Positions 27,122 to 35,661 are shown, counted from the first letter of the stretch. The stretch is DNA of 64,000 nt from Sphingomonas sp. (GCA_019635535.1 JAHBZH010000001.1:1392995-1456994); one strand, 5' to 3'. A program made the numbers and translations. Notes: generated from the sequence alone by a model not told the origin.

Positions 27122-29266
27122 GTGAAGGCGATTTTCCTTGCGAGCGCGGCGGCCCTGGCATTGGGGGGTGGCGCGGTATCGGCACAGCAGACCGGCGCGC
27201 CGGCGGCTTCGGCGACGACGGCCGTGCCCGACAATGTGCTTCTCGCGGACTGGACCGGCGACCATGCCGGCGTGCCGCCGTTCGACCAGGTCCGGCCGGA
27301 GTTGTTCGGCGAAGCCTTCCAGTTCGCGCTCGACGAGCGCCGCCGAGAGATTCAGGCGATCACCCGCCACCGCGCCGCGCCGACCTTCGAGAACGTCATC
27401 GTGCCGTACGAGCGGGCCGGCCGCCGGCTCAACCGGGTCTTCGCCGTATGGGGCGTGATGACCGGCAACATGACCACCCCGGCCTATCAGGCGCTGCAAC
27501 GCGAATGGGCGCCGCGCCTGGCCGCCGCGACCGACGAGATCTACCTCAATCCCGAATTGTTCGCCCGGGTGCGTGCGGTCCATGAGGCGCGCGAACGATC
27601 CGGCCTCGACGCCCAACAGCAGCGGCTGGTGACGCGCATCTACGAACAGTTCGTTCAGCGCGGTGCCGCCTTGTCCGCCGAACAGAAGCAGCAGCTTTCC
27701 GCCTACAACCAGCAGCTTGCCGGATTGTTCGCCGAATTCAGCGAGAAAGTGCTGGCCGACGAGCAGACCTATATCGCTGCGACCGAGGCGGAGCTGGCCG
27801 GCGTGCCGCAGGACGTGCGCAACGCCGCCGCCGCCGCGGCCCGTGCCCGCAGCCTCCCGGCCGGGCAGTTCGCGATCGTGAACACCCGCTCGGCGGTCGA
27901 TCCGGTGCTCACCTTCGCCGACGACCGGGGCCTGCGCGAGCGCGTCTACAACGCCTTCATCAACCGCGGCGACAATGGTGACGCCAACGACACGAACGAG
28001 ACGATCCGCCAGATCGTGCGCGTCCGCGCCGAACGGGCGCGGCTGCTCGGCTATGAAAGCCATGCCCACTGGCGGATGCAGGACACGATGGCCGGCACGC
28101 CGGAACGCGCGCAGGAGCTGATGATGCGGGTCTGGCCCGCCGCCGCCGCGCGGGTGCGCGAGGAAGTGGCCGACCAGCAGGCGATGGCCAATCGCCTGGG
28201 CCACGACATCACCATCGAGCCGTGGGACTATCGCTATTACATGGAGAAGGTCCGGCAGGACCGCTACAGTCTCTCCCAGGACGAGATCAAACCCTATTTC
28301 GAGCTGGGCAACATGATCCAGGCCATGTTCCACATGGCCGGCGAGCTTTACGGGCTGCGCTTTCAGGAGATTACCGGGCAGGTGCCGGTCTGGCATCCGG
28401 ACATTCGCGTCTGGCAGGTGACCAACACGGCCGGCGAGGATGTCGGCGTCTTCTACGGCGACAATTTCGCGCGCCAGGGCAAACGTTCCGGCGCCTGGGC
28501 GACCACCTATCGCAGCCGTTCCGGCCTGCTCGGCGATTCGCTGGTGCTGGGCTCGAACAACAACAATTTCACGCGTCCCGACGACGGCCAGCCGGCCTTG
28601 CTCAGCATCGACGATGCCGAGACCCTGTTCCACGAATTCGGCCACGCCATCCATTATTTCCTGTCGAACACGCGCTATCCGAGCCTCAGCGGCACGCCGC
28701 GCGATTTCGTGGAATATCCGAGCCAGGTGCACGAGAACTGGCTGCTGACGCCGGAAATCCTGAACCGCTTCGCGCGCCATCACGAAACCGGCGCGCCGAT
28801 GCCGCAGGAGCTGGTGCAGCGGATCGAGGCGGCGGCCCAGTTCAACCAGGGCTTCGCGACGGCGGAATATCTGTCGTCGGCGCTGGTCGACATGGCCCTG
28901 CACGTCCGGCCGGACGGCGATGTCGATCCCGACGCGTTCGAGCGCGAGACGCTGGCCGCGATCGGCATGCCGCGCGAGCTGGTGATGCGGCACCGCCTGC
29001 CGCAGTTCAACCACCTCTTCTCGTCAGACGCCTATTCGGCCGGCTATTATTCCTATCTCTGGTCGGACACGATGGGCGCGGACACCTGGGCGGCGTTTGT
29101 GGAAACCGGCAATGTCTGGGACCCGGCGACGGCACGGCGCTTCGCCGAGACATTGCTCTCCACCGGGAACGAGACCGATCGGGCGGAAGCCTATCGCGCG
29201 TTCCGCGGCCGCGACCCGGGCGTCGAAGCCTTGTTGCGGACGCGCGGCTTCCCGACGGGCGAATAA
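27122..29266 (+). CDS. dcp: M3-family zinc peptidase (peptidyl-dipeptidase Dcp-like), exported
   Basis: 714 residues from a GTG at 27122 (VKAIFLASAAALALGGGAVSAQ), which gives a good Sec signal peptide with GGAGAAACGAAG upstream. The zinc motif HEFGH sits in TLFHEFGHAIHYF, with the third ligand Glu expected in the following ENWLLTPE helix. Other M3 landmarks are FYGDNFAR.GKRSGAW and the C-terminal SSDAYSAGYYSYLWSD. The length fits Dcp-type peptidyl-dipeptidases, which remove C-terminal dipeptides. The signal peptide predicts a periplasmic enzyme. A strong intrinsic terminator follows the stop. Confidence 0.9.
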   Translation: MKAIFLASAAALALGGGAVSAQQTGAPAASATTAVPDNVLLADWTGDHAGVPPFDQVRPELFGEAFQFALDERRREIQAITRHRAAPTFENVIVPYERAGRRLNRVFAVWGVMTGNMTTPAYQALQREWAPRLAAATDEIYLNPELFARVRAVHEARERSGLDAQQQRLVTRIYEQFVQRGAALSAEQKQQLSAYNQQLAGLFAEFSEKVLADEQTYIAATEAELAGVPQDVRNAAAAAARARSLPAGQFAIVNTRSAVDPVLTFADDRGLRERVYNAFINRGDNGDANDTNETIRQIVRVRAERARLLGYESHAHWRMQDTMAGTPERAQELMMRVWPAAAARVREEVADQQAMANRLGHDITIEPWDYRYYMEKVRQDRYSLSQDEIKPYFELGNMIQAMFHMAGELYGLRFQEITGQVPVWHPDIRVWQVTNTAGEDVGVFYGDNFARQGKRSGAWATTYRSRSGLLGDSLVLGSNNNNFTRPDDGQPALLSIDDAETLFHEFGHAIHYFLSNTRYPSLSGTPRDFVEYPSQVHENWLLTPEILNRFARHHETGAPMPQELVQRIEAAAQFNQGFATAEYLSSALVDMALHVRPDGDVDPDAFERETLAAIGMPRELVMRHRLPQFNHLFSSDAYSAGYYSYLWSDTMGADTWAAFVETGNVWDPATARRFAETLLSTGNETDRAEAYRAFRGRDPGVEALLRTRGFPTGE

Positions 29267-29268
29267 GC

Positions 29269-29298
29269 AAAAGGGCGCCTCTCGCGAGGCGCCCTTTT
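29269..29298. terminator. Bidirectional intrinsic terminator
   Basis: A perfect 13-base stem (AAAAGGGCGCCTC and GAGGCGCCCTTTT) with a TCGC tetraloop. It has T-runs on both strands and lies between the convergent peptidase gene and the 29326 gene. Confidence 0.92.
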
Positions 29299-29325
29299 CA
29301 AATCCGCCGAAGCGACGGCTTCAGA

Positions 29326-30036
29326 TCATTCGGCCGGCGCGCTGTCGACCAGCAGGTCGAGCTGCTCTTGGCAGCCATTGGCGATCAGCGCCTGCGCCAC
29401 CGCCTGCATGTCGCCGGGCGCGGAGGCCAGAGTGCGGAAGGTGATGTTGGTCGGCACTGCGGTGCCGGCCTGGCTCAACTGATAGCGCGCGCCATTGGCG
29501 ATCGGCAGGTCGCTGGGCCAGGCGGTCGTGACATTGCCCGCCGGCCAGCTCAGGGTGCGCGACGCGCCGCTGCCGGAAATGGCGAGACTGGCGGTCTGGC
29601 TGGCGTCGGGCCGCCACAACGTGACTTCGCTCGTGTTGGCGAGGCAGACGGTGCCGCCCTGCGACACGTCGATCTGCCAGATCGAGCTGGGGCTGGCCGG
29701 CACGATGCCGGCGCTGCGCACCGCACCGATCCGGGCGCGGCGATTGTCGGCGGTCTGCGCGACGCGCGGGCCCGCCGCCGCGGCGCTGGCCGGCGTGAAC
29801 GTGCCGGGGCCGCGGAAGGTGCGGGTGCCGCGCGCGTCGAGCACGACCAGCGTGTCGCCGCCGCGCAAGGTGATGCGCGCATCGTTGGGCAGCGAACGGC
29901 CGGCCGGATAGGTCGACGCGGACGGTCCCGAGGCACGGACGACGAGGACATCGGCGGACGCGGCGGTCGCGCCGGAAAGGAGAAGGACAGTGAGCGCGAG
30001 ACGGCTCACGCGACGCTTACTTTGATCCCAAGACAA
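29326..30036 (-). CDS. Secreted protein of unknown function paired with CHASE2 cyclase
   Basis: 236 residues. The TTG at 30036 is preceded by GGGAGGTCACT and gives a complete signal peptide (n-region SWDQSKRRVSR, hydrophobic LALTVLLLSG, ending AASA). The GTG at 30009 is an alternative without a ribosome-binding site. The mature N-terminal half (VLVVRASGPSASTYPAGRSLP...GGDTLVVLDARGTRTFRGPG) is beta-rich and reminiscent of FecR-like periplasmic domains. The C-terminal third includes AVAQALIANGCQEQLDLLV. No enzyme motif is seen. It overlaps the 3' end of the CHASE2 cyclase gene by about 20 bases, suggesting it supplies or modulates the periplasmic signal for that receptor. Confidence 0.7.
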   Translation of the reverse strand: MSWDQSKRRVSRLALTVLLLSGATAASADVLVVRASGPSASTYPAGRSLPNDARITLRGGDTLVVLDARGTRTFRGPGTFTPASAAAAGPRVAQTADNRRARIGAVRSAGIVPASPSSIWQIDVSQGGTVCLANTSEVTLWRPDASQTASLAISGSGASRTLSWPAGNVTTAWPSDLPIANGARYQLSQAGTAVPTNITFRTLASAPGDMQAVAQALIANGCQEQLDLLVDSAPAE

Positions 30037-32029
30037 AGTGACCTCCCGGACCTGCTTCACGGGCCCTATAGACGAATTCCTGCATTGCTGCATCCTCCTT
30101 ATCGGAGTCGGCTATTTCGGAAAGCTGAACGAGCGCTCCAGCGTCGCCGCCGTCGAACCGTTCCCAGAGAGCGGCGAGGCGTGCGCGAGCTTCGGCGTCC
30201 ATTTCCGGGACGGGTTCCCAGACCTCCACGGGGGTCGCGCGGCCGCTCAGCACCACCCGGCCCATCGGTCGAAAGATGTCGAGAGTCGATTGGTCCTTCG
30301 CCTCCTTGCTGACCAATGCCCGGGTCTTGAGCGCCTTGTTGGCGGATTCGAGCCGCGCCGCCGTATTCATGCCGTCGCCCAGCGCGGTATATTGGATGCG
30401 TCCCTCGCCGCCGAAATTGCCGACCACCGCCTCGCCGCGATGCAGGCCGACGCGGGTGATGCCGATCGGCGGCAGATCGGCGCCGCCCTCGGCCGAGAAG
30501 AGATTGCCGGCCTCGTACATCTCCACGGCCGCGCGCACCGCGCGGTCGGCATCGTCGGGCCGGGCGATCGGCGCCCCCCAGAAGGCGACGACCGCGTCGC
30601 CGACGAACTTGTCGATCGTGCCGCCATGCTTGAGGACGATGTCGCTCATCCGGTCGAGATAGCGGTTGAGCAGATCGGAGAGCTGTTCCGGCGAGATCGC
30701 GTGGCTGAGCTTGGTGAAGCCCTCGAGATCGGTGAACAGGGTGTAGATCTGCTTCTTCTCGCCCTTGAGCGCGAGCTGCGAGGGATCGCGCATGATCTGC
30801 GCGGCGATGTCGGCGGGGAGATATTTGCCGAGCGCAGACTGGGCGAAGCGGCGCTGTTCCGAGCCGACCGCGCGCGCCGCCATGCCGACCGCGACGAAGG
30901 CGAGCAGCCAGCCCGCTCCCCAGCCGAAGGCGGGCAGATCGATCGTGTCGATGCCGGTCCCCTGGAGATGGAAGGGGAGATAGCCGAACAGGCCGGCCTG
31001 GGCGGCGAGCAGCAGCGCCAGCTTCCAGCCGCGCAGCTCGACCAGATTGGTCAGCGCCCCCGCAGCGACCACGCCCACCGCCAGCAGCCACAGCGCCCAG
31101 GGGGCGACCGGCGGCTTCATCCGACCGTCGAGCAACTGGGCGAGGATATGGGCGTGGACCTCCAGTCCCTTCATCCAGCGCCCGGAGACGCGGGTCATCG
31201 GCGTCTCGTAATCGTCGAGATCCTGGATGTCGCCGCCGATCAGCACATAGCGCCCGGCGATCATGTCGCGCACGCCGTCGGGAAATTCGGCGACGAACTG
31301 GATCGGCAGGTTGGTGAAGACCGGCACCTCGTCATTTTCAGCGGTGCCGGGCAGGCGGAAATCGATGCCGCGCGTGTAGCGGCGGAATTCGGGATGCACG
31401 CCCGGCGCCATGGCGTTGGCGAGCAGGGGCGGGAGCGCGGCCGGCTGATCCGGCCAGCGGCGGATCACGCCGTCGGCGAGATCGGGCTGGAGCCGGATGC
31501 TCGCCGGGCGGACGGGGCCAGGCGCGACCTCGCGCATCATGGTGTCGAGGAAACCCTGCTGCCAGTGCAGCATCTGGTCCGGATTATATTCGGCCGAGGC
31601 ATAAGCGAGGAAGGTGGGCGTGCGCATCGCCCGGAAGGTCTCGATCAGCTCGGCATCCTCCGGCTGGGCCTGATCGATCAATATGTCGATGCCGATCGCG
31701 CGCGGGCCCATGGCGTCGATCGCGCGCAGCGCCCGGGCGAGCAGGGCGCGGTCGAGCGGTGAGCGCTTGCCGAGCTCGGCAAGCGTGTCGTCATTGTACG
31801 TGACGAGGACGATGCGGTCGTCCTGCGCCATGACCCGCTCCGCCTCGCGATCGAAGCGGATGTCGTAGAGCGCGCGCTCGGCATCGGCGGCGAGCGGCAT
31901 GTCCCAGGCGAAGCGCGCCGCATAAAAAGCGAGGCCGAGGCACAAGAAGGTGACGACAAGCCGCGCGGCGCCGATCTGCTTGAGATCGCGCTTCAGCTTC
32001 CCCCGCCAGCCGCTTCCCGTCTCCGGCAT
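30017..32029 (-). CDS. CHASE2-domain class III adenylate/guanylate cyclase
   Basis: 670 residues. One N-terminal membrane helix (about 22-41) is followed by a periplasmic CHASE2 domain (about 45-325, with PLDRALLARALRAIDAMGPRAIGIDILID and YVLIGGDIQD). Three closely spaced helices come next (about 335-415), then a class III cyclase domain (about 450-640). Metal-binding Asp residues lie in YTLFTDLEGFTKLS and FVGDAVVAFWGAP; TALGDGMNTAARLE completes the site. It should make cAMP or cGMP in response to an extracytoplasmic cue. I chose ATG 32029, as the translation upstream is non-homologous. Product targets nearby could be the Popeye-like protein and the ferredoxin fusion with two cNMP domains. 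Confidence 0.9.
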   Translation of the reverse strand: MPETGSGWRGKLKRDLKQIGAARLVVTFLCLGLAFYAARFAWDMPLAADAERALYDIRFDREAERVMAQDDRIVLVTYNDDTLAELGKRSPLDRALLARALRAIDAMGPRAIGIDILIDQAQPEDAELIETFRAMRTPTFLAYASAEYNPDQMLHWQQGFLDTMMREVAPGPVRPASIRLQPDLADGVIRRWPDQPAALPPLLANAMAPGVHPEFRRYTRGIDFRLPGTAENDEVPVFTNLPIQFVAEFPDGVRDMIAGRYVLIGGDIQDLDDYETPMTRVSGRWMKGLEVHAHILAQLLDGRMKPPVAPWALWLLAVGVVAAGALTNLVELRGWKLALLLAAQAGLFGYLPFHLQGTGIDTIDLPAFGWGAGWLLAFVAVGMAARAVGSEQRRFAQSALGKYLPADIAAQIMRDPSQLALKGEKKQIYTLFTDLEGFTKLSHAISPEQLSDLLNRYLDRMSDIVLKHGGTIDKFVGDAVVAFWGAPIARPDDADRAVRAAVEMYEAGNLFSAEGGADLPPIGITRVGLHRGEAVVGNFGGEGRIQYTALGDGMNTAARLESANKALKTRALVSKEAKDQSTLDIFRPMGRVVLSGRATPVEVWEPVPEMDAEARARLAALWERFDGGDAGALVQLSEIADSDKEDAAMQEFVYRAREAGPGGHFVLGSK

Positions 32030-32067
32030 GAGTTCCCCCGGTCCCCCCGGCAGGTTAGGCAATCCGT

Positions 32068-33150
32068 CTAGCGCGCGCCAGCCTTCTTCGCCTGTTCCCA
32101 CGCCAGGTCGGCGAGCGGTTCCAGCGCAGCGGCCATCGAGGCGGCGTGGGCGGAGGCGGCGGTGCCGCGCGCGAGGCGGCCCTTGATGCCGTGGACGATG
32201 CCGGCCAGCCGGAACAGGTTGAAGGCGACGTAGAAATCGAGATTCGCGATGCCGTCGCGCCCGGTGCGGCGGCAATAAGCCGCGACATATTCGTCCTCGC
32301 CCGGAATGTTGAGCGCGGCGAGATCGGCGCCGGCCAGGCCGGTCGTGATGCCGGCCGGCATCCGGTACATCATCAGGTGATAGGTGAAATCGGCGAGCGG
32401 ATGGCCGAGCGTCGACAGCTCCCAGTCCAGCACCGCGAGCACGCGCGGCTCGGTGGGATGGAAGATCATGTTGTCGCAACGATAGTCGCCGTGGATGACC
32501 CGCGCGCGCGGCTCGTCGGCTGGAATGTTGGCGGGCAGCCATTCGACCAGCCGGTCCATCGCCGCGACCCGGCCGGCCTCCACATCGCCTTCATATTGCT
32601 TCGACCAGCGCGCGATCTGGCGGGCGAAATAATTGCCCGGCTTGCCATAATCGCCGAGGCCCGCCGTGTCCGGATCGATCATGTGGAGCTGGGCCAGCGT
32701 GGCGTTCATCGCATCGAAATGGGCCGGCCGGCCGGCGGCGCTCACCTCGGAGAAGGTCGTGTCCCAGAAGATCCGCCCCTCCACCATCTCCATGACGTAA
32801 AAGGGCGTGCCGATGACGCTTTCGTCGGTGCACAGGCCGTAGGCACGGGCGACCGGGAAGCCTTGTGCGCCGAGTGCGGCGATGACGCGATATTCGCGGT
32901 CCACCGCATGGGCGCCTGGAAGCAGTTCGCCCGGCGGCTTGCGCCTGAGCACATAGGAGCGGCCGGGCGTCACCAGCTTGTAGGTGGGATTGGACTGACC
33001 GCCCCTGAACTGCTCGACGGCGAGCGGCCCGGCATAGCCTTCGACATGGGCCGCAAGCCACGCCGCCAGCGGCGCGGGATCGAAGCGGTGCGCTTCGCGG
33101 ACCGCGCCGGTGCCGCTGTTCCTGGCGCTGCGATCGTCGGCCGAATTCAT
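32068..33150 (-). CDS. APH-like phosphotransferase family protein (ACAD10-type)
   Basis: 360 residues of the aminoglycoside phosphotransferase/kinase-like fold. The N-lobe has RGGQSNPTYKL and YVLRRKPPG (nucleotide-binding Lys). The catalytic loop is HGDYRCDNMIF, and the metal-binding Asp is in AVLDWELSTLGHPLADF. Family members of this subgroup are usually found with acyl-CoA dehydrogenases and act on hydroxyacyl or other small molecules rather than antibiotics. No acyl-CoA dehydrogenase gene is visible here. It lies 38 bases upstream of, and on the same strand as, the CHASE2 cyclase, so they may share a transcript. The upstream 270-base divergent gap holds an AT-rich palindrome. Confidence 0.85.
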   Translation of the reverse strand: MNSADDRSARNSGTGAVREAHRFDPAPLAAWLAAHVEGYAGPLAVEQFRGGQSNPTYKLVTPGRSYVLRRKPPGELLPGAHAVDREYRVIAALGAQGFPVARAYGLCTDESVIGTPFYVMEMVEGRIFWDTTFSEVSAAGRPAHFDAMNATLAQLHMIDPDTAGLGDYGKPGNYFARQIARWSKQYEGDVEAGRVAAMDRLVEWLPANIPADEPRARVIHGDYRCDNMIFHPTEPRVLAVLDWELSTLGHPLADFTYHLMMYRMPAGITTGLAGADLAALNIPGEDEYVAAYCRRTGRDGIANLDFYVAFNLFRLAGIVHGIKGRLARGTAASAHAASMAAALEPLADLAWEQAKKAGAR

Positions 33151-33238
33151 CCCCTTTTGGCTAGGCGAGGCACGGGGCGCCGTAAAGCGCGCGATTATTT
33201 TTCATTTCAAAACAATGACATGCGAATTTTTTTCGGGT

Positions 33239-33263
33239 CATGGTAAAAAAATTTTTAACCATG
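33239..33263. promoter_or_regulatory. AT-rich palindrome in divergent promoter region
   Basis: Twelve-base arms CATGGTAAAAAA and TTTTTAACCATG match at 11 of 12 positions around a single central base. The site sits in the only strongly AT-rich stretch of this part of the window, between the divergent phosphotransferase gene and the 44-residue peptide gene. It is a likely operator or curved promoter element. No confident -35/-10 pair was assigned. Confidence 0.5.
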
Positions 33264-33420
33264 CAACATGAATCCGCGCGGACCGTGACTATTGATGCGG
33301 GAAAGGTTGAACCGTCGTCCCGGTCGGCCCGCAAGGGAAAGGACCGGCAGTTTCTTGGCCGAGCTGAAGACGGATCGTCCCGACCCTGCCGGTACCGGCA
33401 TATTCCAGAGGGGAATTGTG

Positions 33421-33555
33421 ATGAAAAAGAAGATCGACATCGCGGCCATTCCGGAGCTGAACACCAGCGTCGGGATGCACGGCTCGGTCAGGCAGCAGGA
33501 GGTCGGTGGACCTCTCTGTCTCGGCGTGGTCGTCGCGGTCCTGCTCGCGCTCTGA
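33421..33555 (+). CDS. 44-residue peptide, candidate RiPP precursor or small membrane peptide
   Basis: The ATG at 33421 has a strong RBS (AGAGGGG, 7 bases upstream). The product begins with a charged, polar half (MKKKIDIAAIPELNTSVGMHGS), has a Gly-Gly pair near residues 29-30, and ends with a hydrophobic tail, PLCLGVVVAVLLAL, with one Cys. A leader, a double-Gly and a distinct core-like tail are what ribosomally made, modified peptides often look like. A TTCG-looped hairpin and two overlapping genes of unknown family follow. I know no named family for it. A short single-helix membrane peptide is the main alternative. In-frame upstream starts exist but lack an RBS. Confidence 0.6.
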   Translation: MKKKIDIAAIPELNTSVGMHGSVRQQEVGGPLCLGVVVAVLLAL

Positions 33556-33574
33556 AAAGCGTGCTATGGAAGCT

Positions 33575-33604
33575 GGGGCGGGGGCGCTTCGGCGCCGCCG
33601 CCCC
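33575..33604 (+). terminator. UUCG hairpin between peptide gene and downstream genes
   Basis: Thirteen-base arms (GGGGCGGGGGCGC / GCGCCGCCGCCCC, one mismatch) close a TTCG tetraloop. Only ATTTCAG follows, with no long U-run, so it is more likely a partial terminator or an mRNA-stabilising 3' stem than a full stop. It would allow more peptide than enzyme to be made. Confidence 0.6.
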
Positions 33605-33631
33605 ATTTCAGTGTATGCGGGACCGAATGAC

Positions 33632-34630
33632 ATGATTTCAGGCGCGGCGATGAAGGCCTGGTTTGCCGACCGCGAGGCGCAGAACCGGTCGCACGAAGGC
33701 GTCGAGGCCATCGCGCGCCACTGGGGCCGGTCCGCGCTGATGACTCAACTCGAACGCGAGCTGACCGAATTGCCCGAGCGCGCGCCGCATGCCGTGCTCG
33801 ATGCCGCGCGGCGCTTCCTGGACAAGGCGGGCGACATCGAGGCGCTGATGCACGATCTGATCGCCTCCAGCCGCGCCGATCCTTTCTTCCGCCCGCCCTT
33901 CCACCCGGTGTCGAGCGAAATTCACACCGGCCTGCTGCTCTTCCACAATGACGACCTGTCCATGGCGCTCGGCGTCACCGGGGTGGAAATGCTCGCCGCC
34001 AAGAAATCCGGCGCGCGCGGCGCGACCTCGTTGGGCTTTACCGGCCTGCTCACCATGTTTCGCTATGTGAAGGCGGGCGGCGCCATCGTCTCCTTCTGGG
34101 AAGCACCGCCGATCGGCGACAATTTCGTCGCCGCCGAGGCAGGCAAGGCGCGTTTCGTCGAGCGCCGCCGGATCGAGGACGGCGAAGAGATCGTGATCGA
34201 CGGTCGCCACCAGAGCTTCGTCATCGAGCATGCGACGAGCGACATGGTCTATTTCCAGGCGCTGGTCCGCACCGGCGGCGCGCCGCTGGCCGCCGAATAT
34301 GACAGCGGGTCGCTCGCGCTGGTCGGCGCGAGCAGCACGGACGAGGCGAGCTCGCGCATCCAGATGATGGTATCGTTGCTGCGCGCGATGGAGCGCGACG
34401 ATGCTTTCGCGCTGATCGAGGAGACGCTGAACGCCTCCCCGCATTTCTACACGCGCTGGCACATCATGCGCGAGATGCTGGCGATGGATGCGGACGCTTC
34501 GCTGCCGGCGCTGAAGCGGATGGCCGAAGGCGATCCCCACCCGGAGATTCGCGCGGCCGCCCGGCAGACGCTCGGCCTGTTCTTCGCGGACGCCGCCGAT
34601 GCCGTGGGAGACGTCCTGTGCCGCGCCTGA
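33632..34630 (+). CDS. Unknown protein with HEAT-like C-terminus, first of a related pair
   Basis: 332 residues from ATG 33632 (ATG 33650 is an alternative). No signal peptide. A helical N-terminus (about 1-85) leads to a beta-rich middle (FFRPPFHPVSSEIHTGLLLFHNDDLSMALGV through the SFVIEHATSDMVYFQALVRTGG stretch), which resembles a cupin-like core. The helical C-terminus is HEAT-like (ASLPALKRMAEGDPHPEIRAAARQTLGL). The next gene's product has the same order of parts and similar landmark segments, so the two look like diverged paralogues. Here the metal-type HxH of the partner is replaced by an FHNDD segment. It may be a partner or inactive subunit of a modifying enzyme. I recognise no named family. 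Confidence 0.75.
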   Translation: MISGAAMKAWFADREAQNRSHEGVEAIARHWGRSALMTQLERELTELPERAPHAVLDAARRFLDKAGDIEALMHDLIASSRADPFFRPPFHPVSSEIHTGLLLFHNDDLSMALGVTGVEMLAAKKSGARGATSLGFTGLLTMFRYVKAGGAIVSFWEAPPIGDNFVAAEAGKARFVERRRIEDGEEIVIDGRHQSFVIEHATSDMVYFQALVRTGGAPLAAEYDSGSLALVGASSTDEASSRIQMMVSLLRAMERDDAFALIEETLNASPHFYTRWHIMREMLAMDADASLPALKRMAEGDPHPEIRAAARQTLGLFFADAADAVGDVLCRA

Positions 34631-35571
34631 TCGACGCCCCGGCGCAGGAAAGCTGCGAGCTCGGCGACCTGATCGAGCGGCTGGAGACCAGCGATTTCGA
34701 CGCCCGCGACGAAGACGGTTTCGCCGCCTGGGGGAACGAGCTCAAGAAGCTCGCGAACAACCGCACTTTCCTCGCCGACATGATGATCGCCGAGCTCAAG
34801 CGCCGCTGCGCGGGGCAGGTGCGCGACAATCAGTACAGCGCGCAGGTGGTGCTGCTGCACACCAGTTCCCAGCGGTTCATCATGCGCGCCAATTTCTGGC
34901 CGGCACTGAAGGACAGCGTCGTCCGTCACAGCGGCACCGATCCCTTCTTCTACGGGGTGCCGCACGATCACAATTTCTCGTTCCTGACCGTCGGCTATCT
35001 CGGGCCGGGCTATTGGAGCGACTATTACGAATATGAGTATGACAAGGTCGTCGGCGTGCCGGGCGAGAAAGTGGACCTGCGCTTCGTCGAGCGCGCCAAG
35101 CTCGATCCCGGCAAGGTGATGCTCTATCGCGCGCATCGTGACGTCCATCTGCAGCTGCCCGCCGACGAGATGTCGGTGTCGCTCAACATCGTCGAGACGT
35201 CCCACGCCGCAACCTTCCGCGACCAGTATCGCTTCGATGTCGAGCATGCCCGGATCGACGGGATCATGACGCGCACCTCGCTGGAGCCGCTGCTGGCGCT
35301 GGCATCCCATTATGGCGGCGACGAAGGGGTCGATCTGCTCGACGAGTTCGCCGCGCGCCATCCCAGCGACCGCATCCGCTGGCGTGCGCTCCATGCCCGC
35401 GCCGGCACCGCGCCGTCGCTCGCCGCGCGCATCGCCGTTCTGGAGGAAGGCACGAACGGTTCCAGCCTGCTGGTCGCCGGCATGGCGCGGCGCGAAATCG
35501 AACGACTGGAAGCCGGGCGCGCTTGGATCGAGGGCGCCGCGTCGGCGGAGACCGAAGCGTCGGCGGCCTGA
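34618..35571 (+). CDS. Unknown cupin-like protein with HxH motif, second of a related pair
   Basis: 317 residues from a GTG at 34618 that overlaps the previous gene by 13 bases, with GGGAG 6 bases upstream. The middle has VVLLHTSSQRFIMRANFWP, then PFFYGVPHDHNFSFLTVGYLG, whose HDH resembles a cupin/JmjC metal motif. YYEYEYDKVVGVPG comes next, and then YRAHRDVHLQLPADEMSVSLNIV with further His. The C-terminus is helical, HEAT-like. A metal-dependent oxygenase-type activity is suggested by these residues only. The overlap, the paired architecture and the tiny peptide gene just upstream argue for a dedicated three-gene unit. I cannot assign a family. Confidence 0.75.
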   Translation: MPRLIDAPAQESCELGDLIERLETSDFDARDEDGFAAWGNELKKLANNRTFLADMMIAELKRRCAGQVRDNQYSAQVVLLHTSSQRFIMRANFWPALKDSVVRHSGTDPFFYGVPHDHNFSFLTVGYLGPGYWSDYYEYEYDKVVGVPGEKVDLRFVERAKLDPGKVMLYRAHRDVHLQLPADEMSVSLNIVETSHAATFRDQYRFDVEHARIDGIMTRTSLEPLLALASHYGGDEGVDLLDEFAARHPSDRIRWRALHARAGTAPSLAARIAVLEEGTNGSSLLVAGMARREIERLEAGRAWIEGAASAETEASAA

Positions 35572-35661
35572 CAAGGCGGTTCGCGCCGCCGGTGCGGGAT
35601 GGTGTCGCTCCGCCTTCCATGATACAAGAAGCCAGGTGGGCCGTGGTTGAGGGAGTCGACT

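Noticed and set aside
32068..33150. Aminoglycoside resistance phosphotransferase
   Set aside because: The fold is shared but the sequence matches the ACAD10-type subgroup rather than drug-modifying enzymes.
33421..33555. Lasso peptide or lanthipeptide precursor
   Set aside because: No lasso cyclase/B protein or LanM/LanBC-like gene nearby, and the tail has just one Cys and no Ser/Thr.
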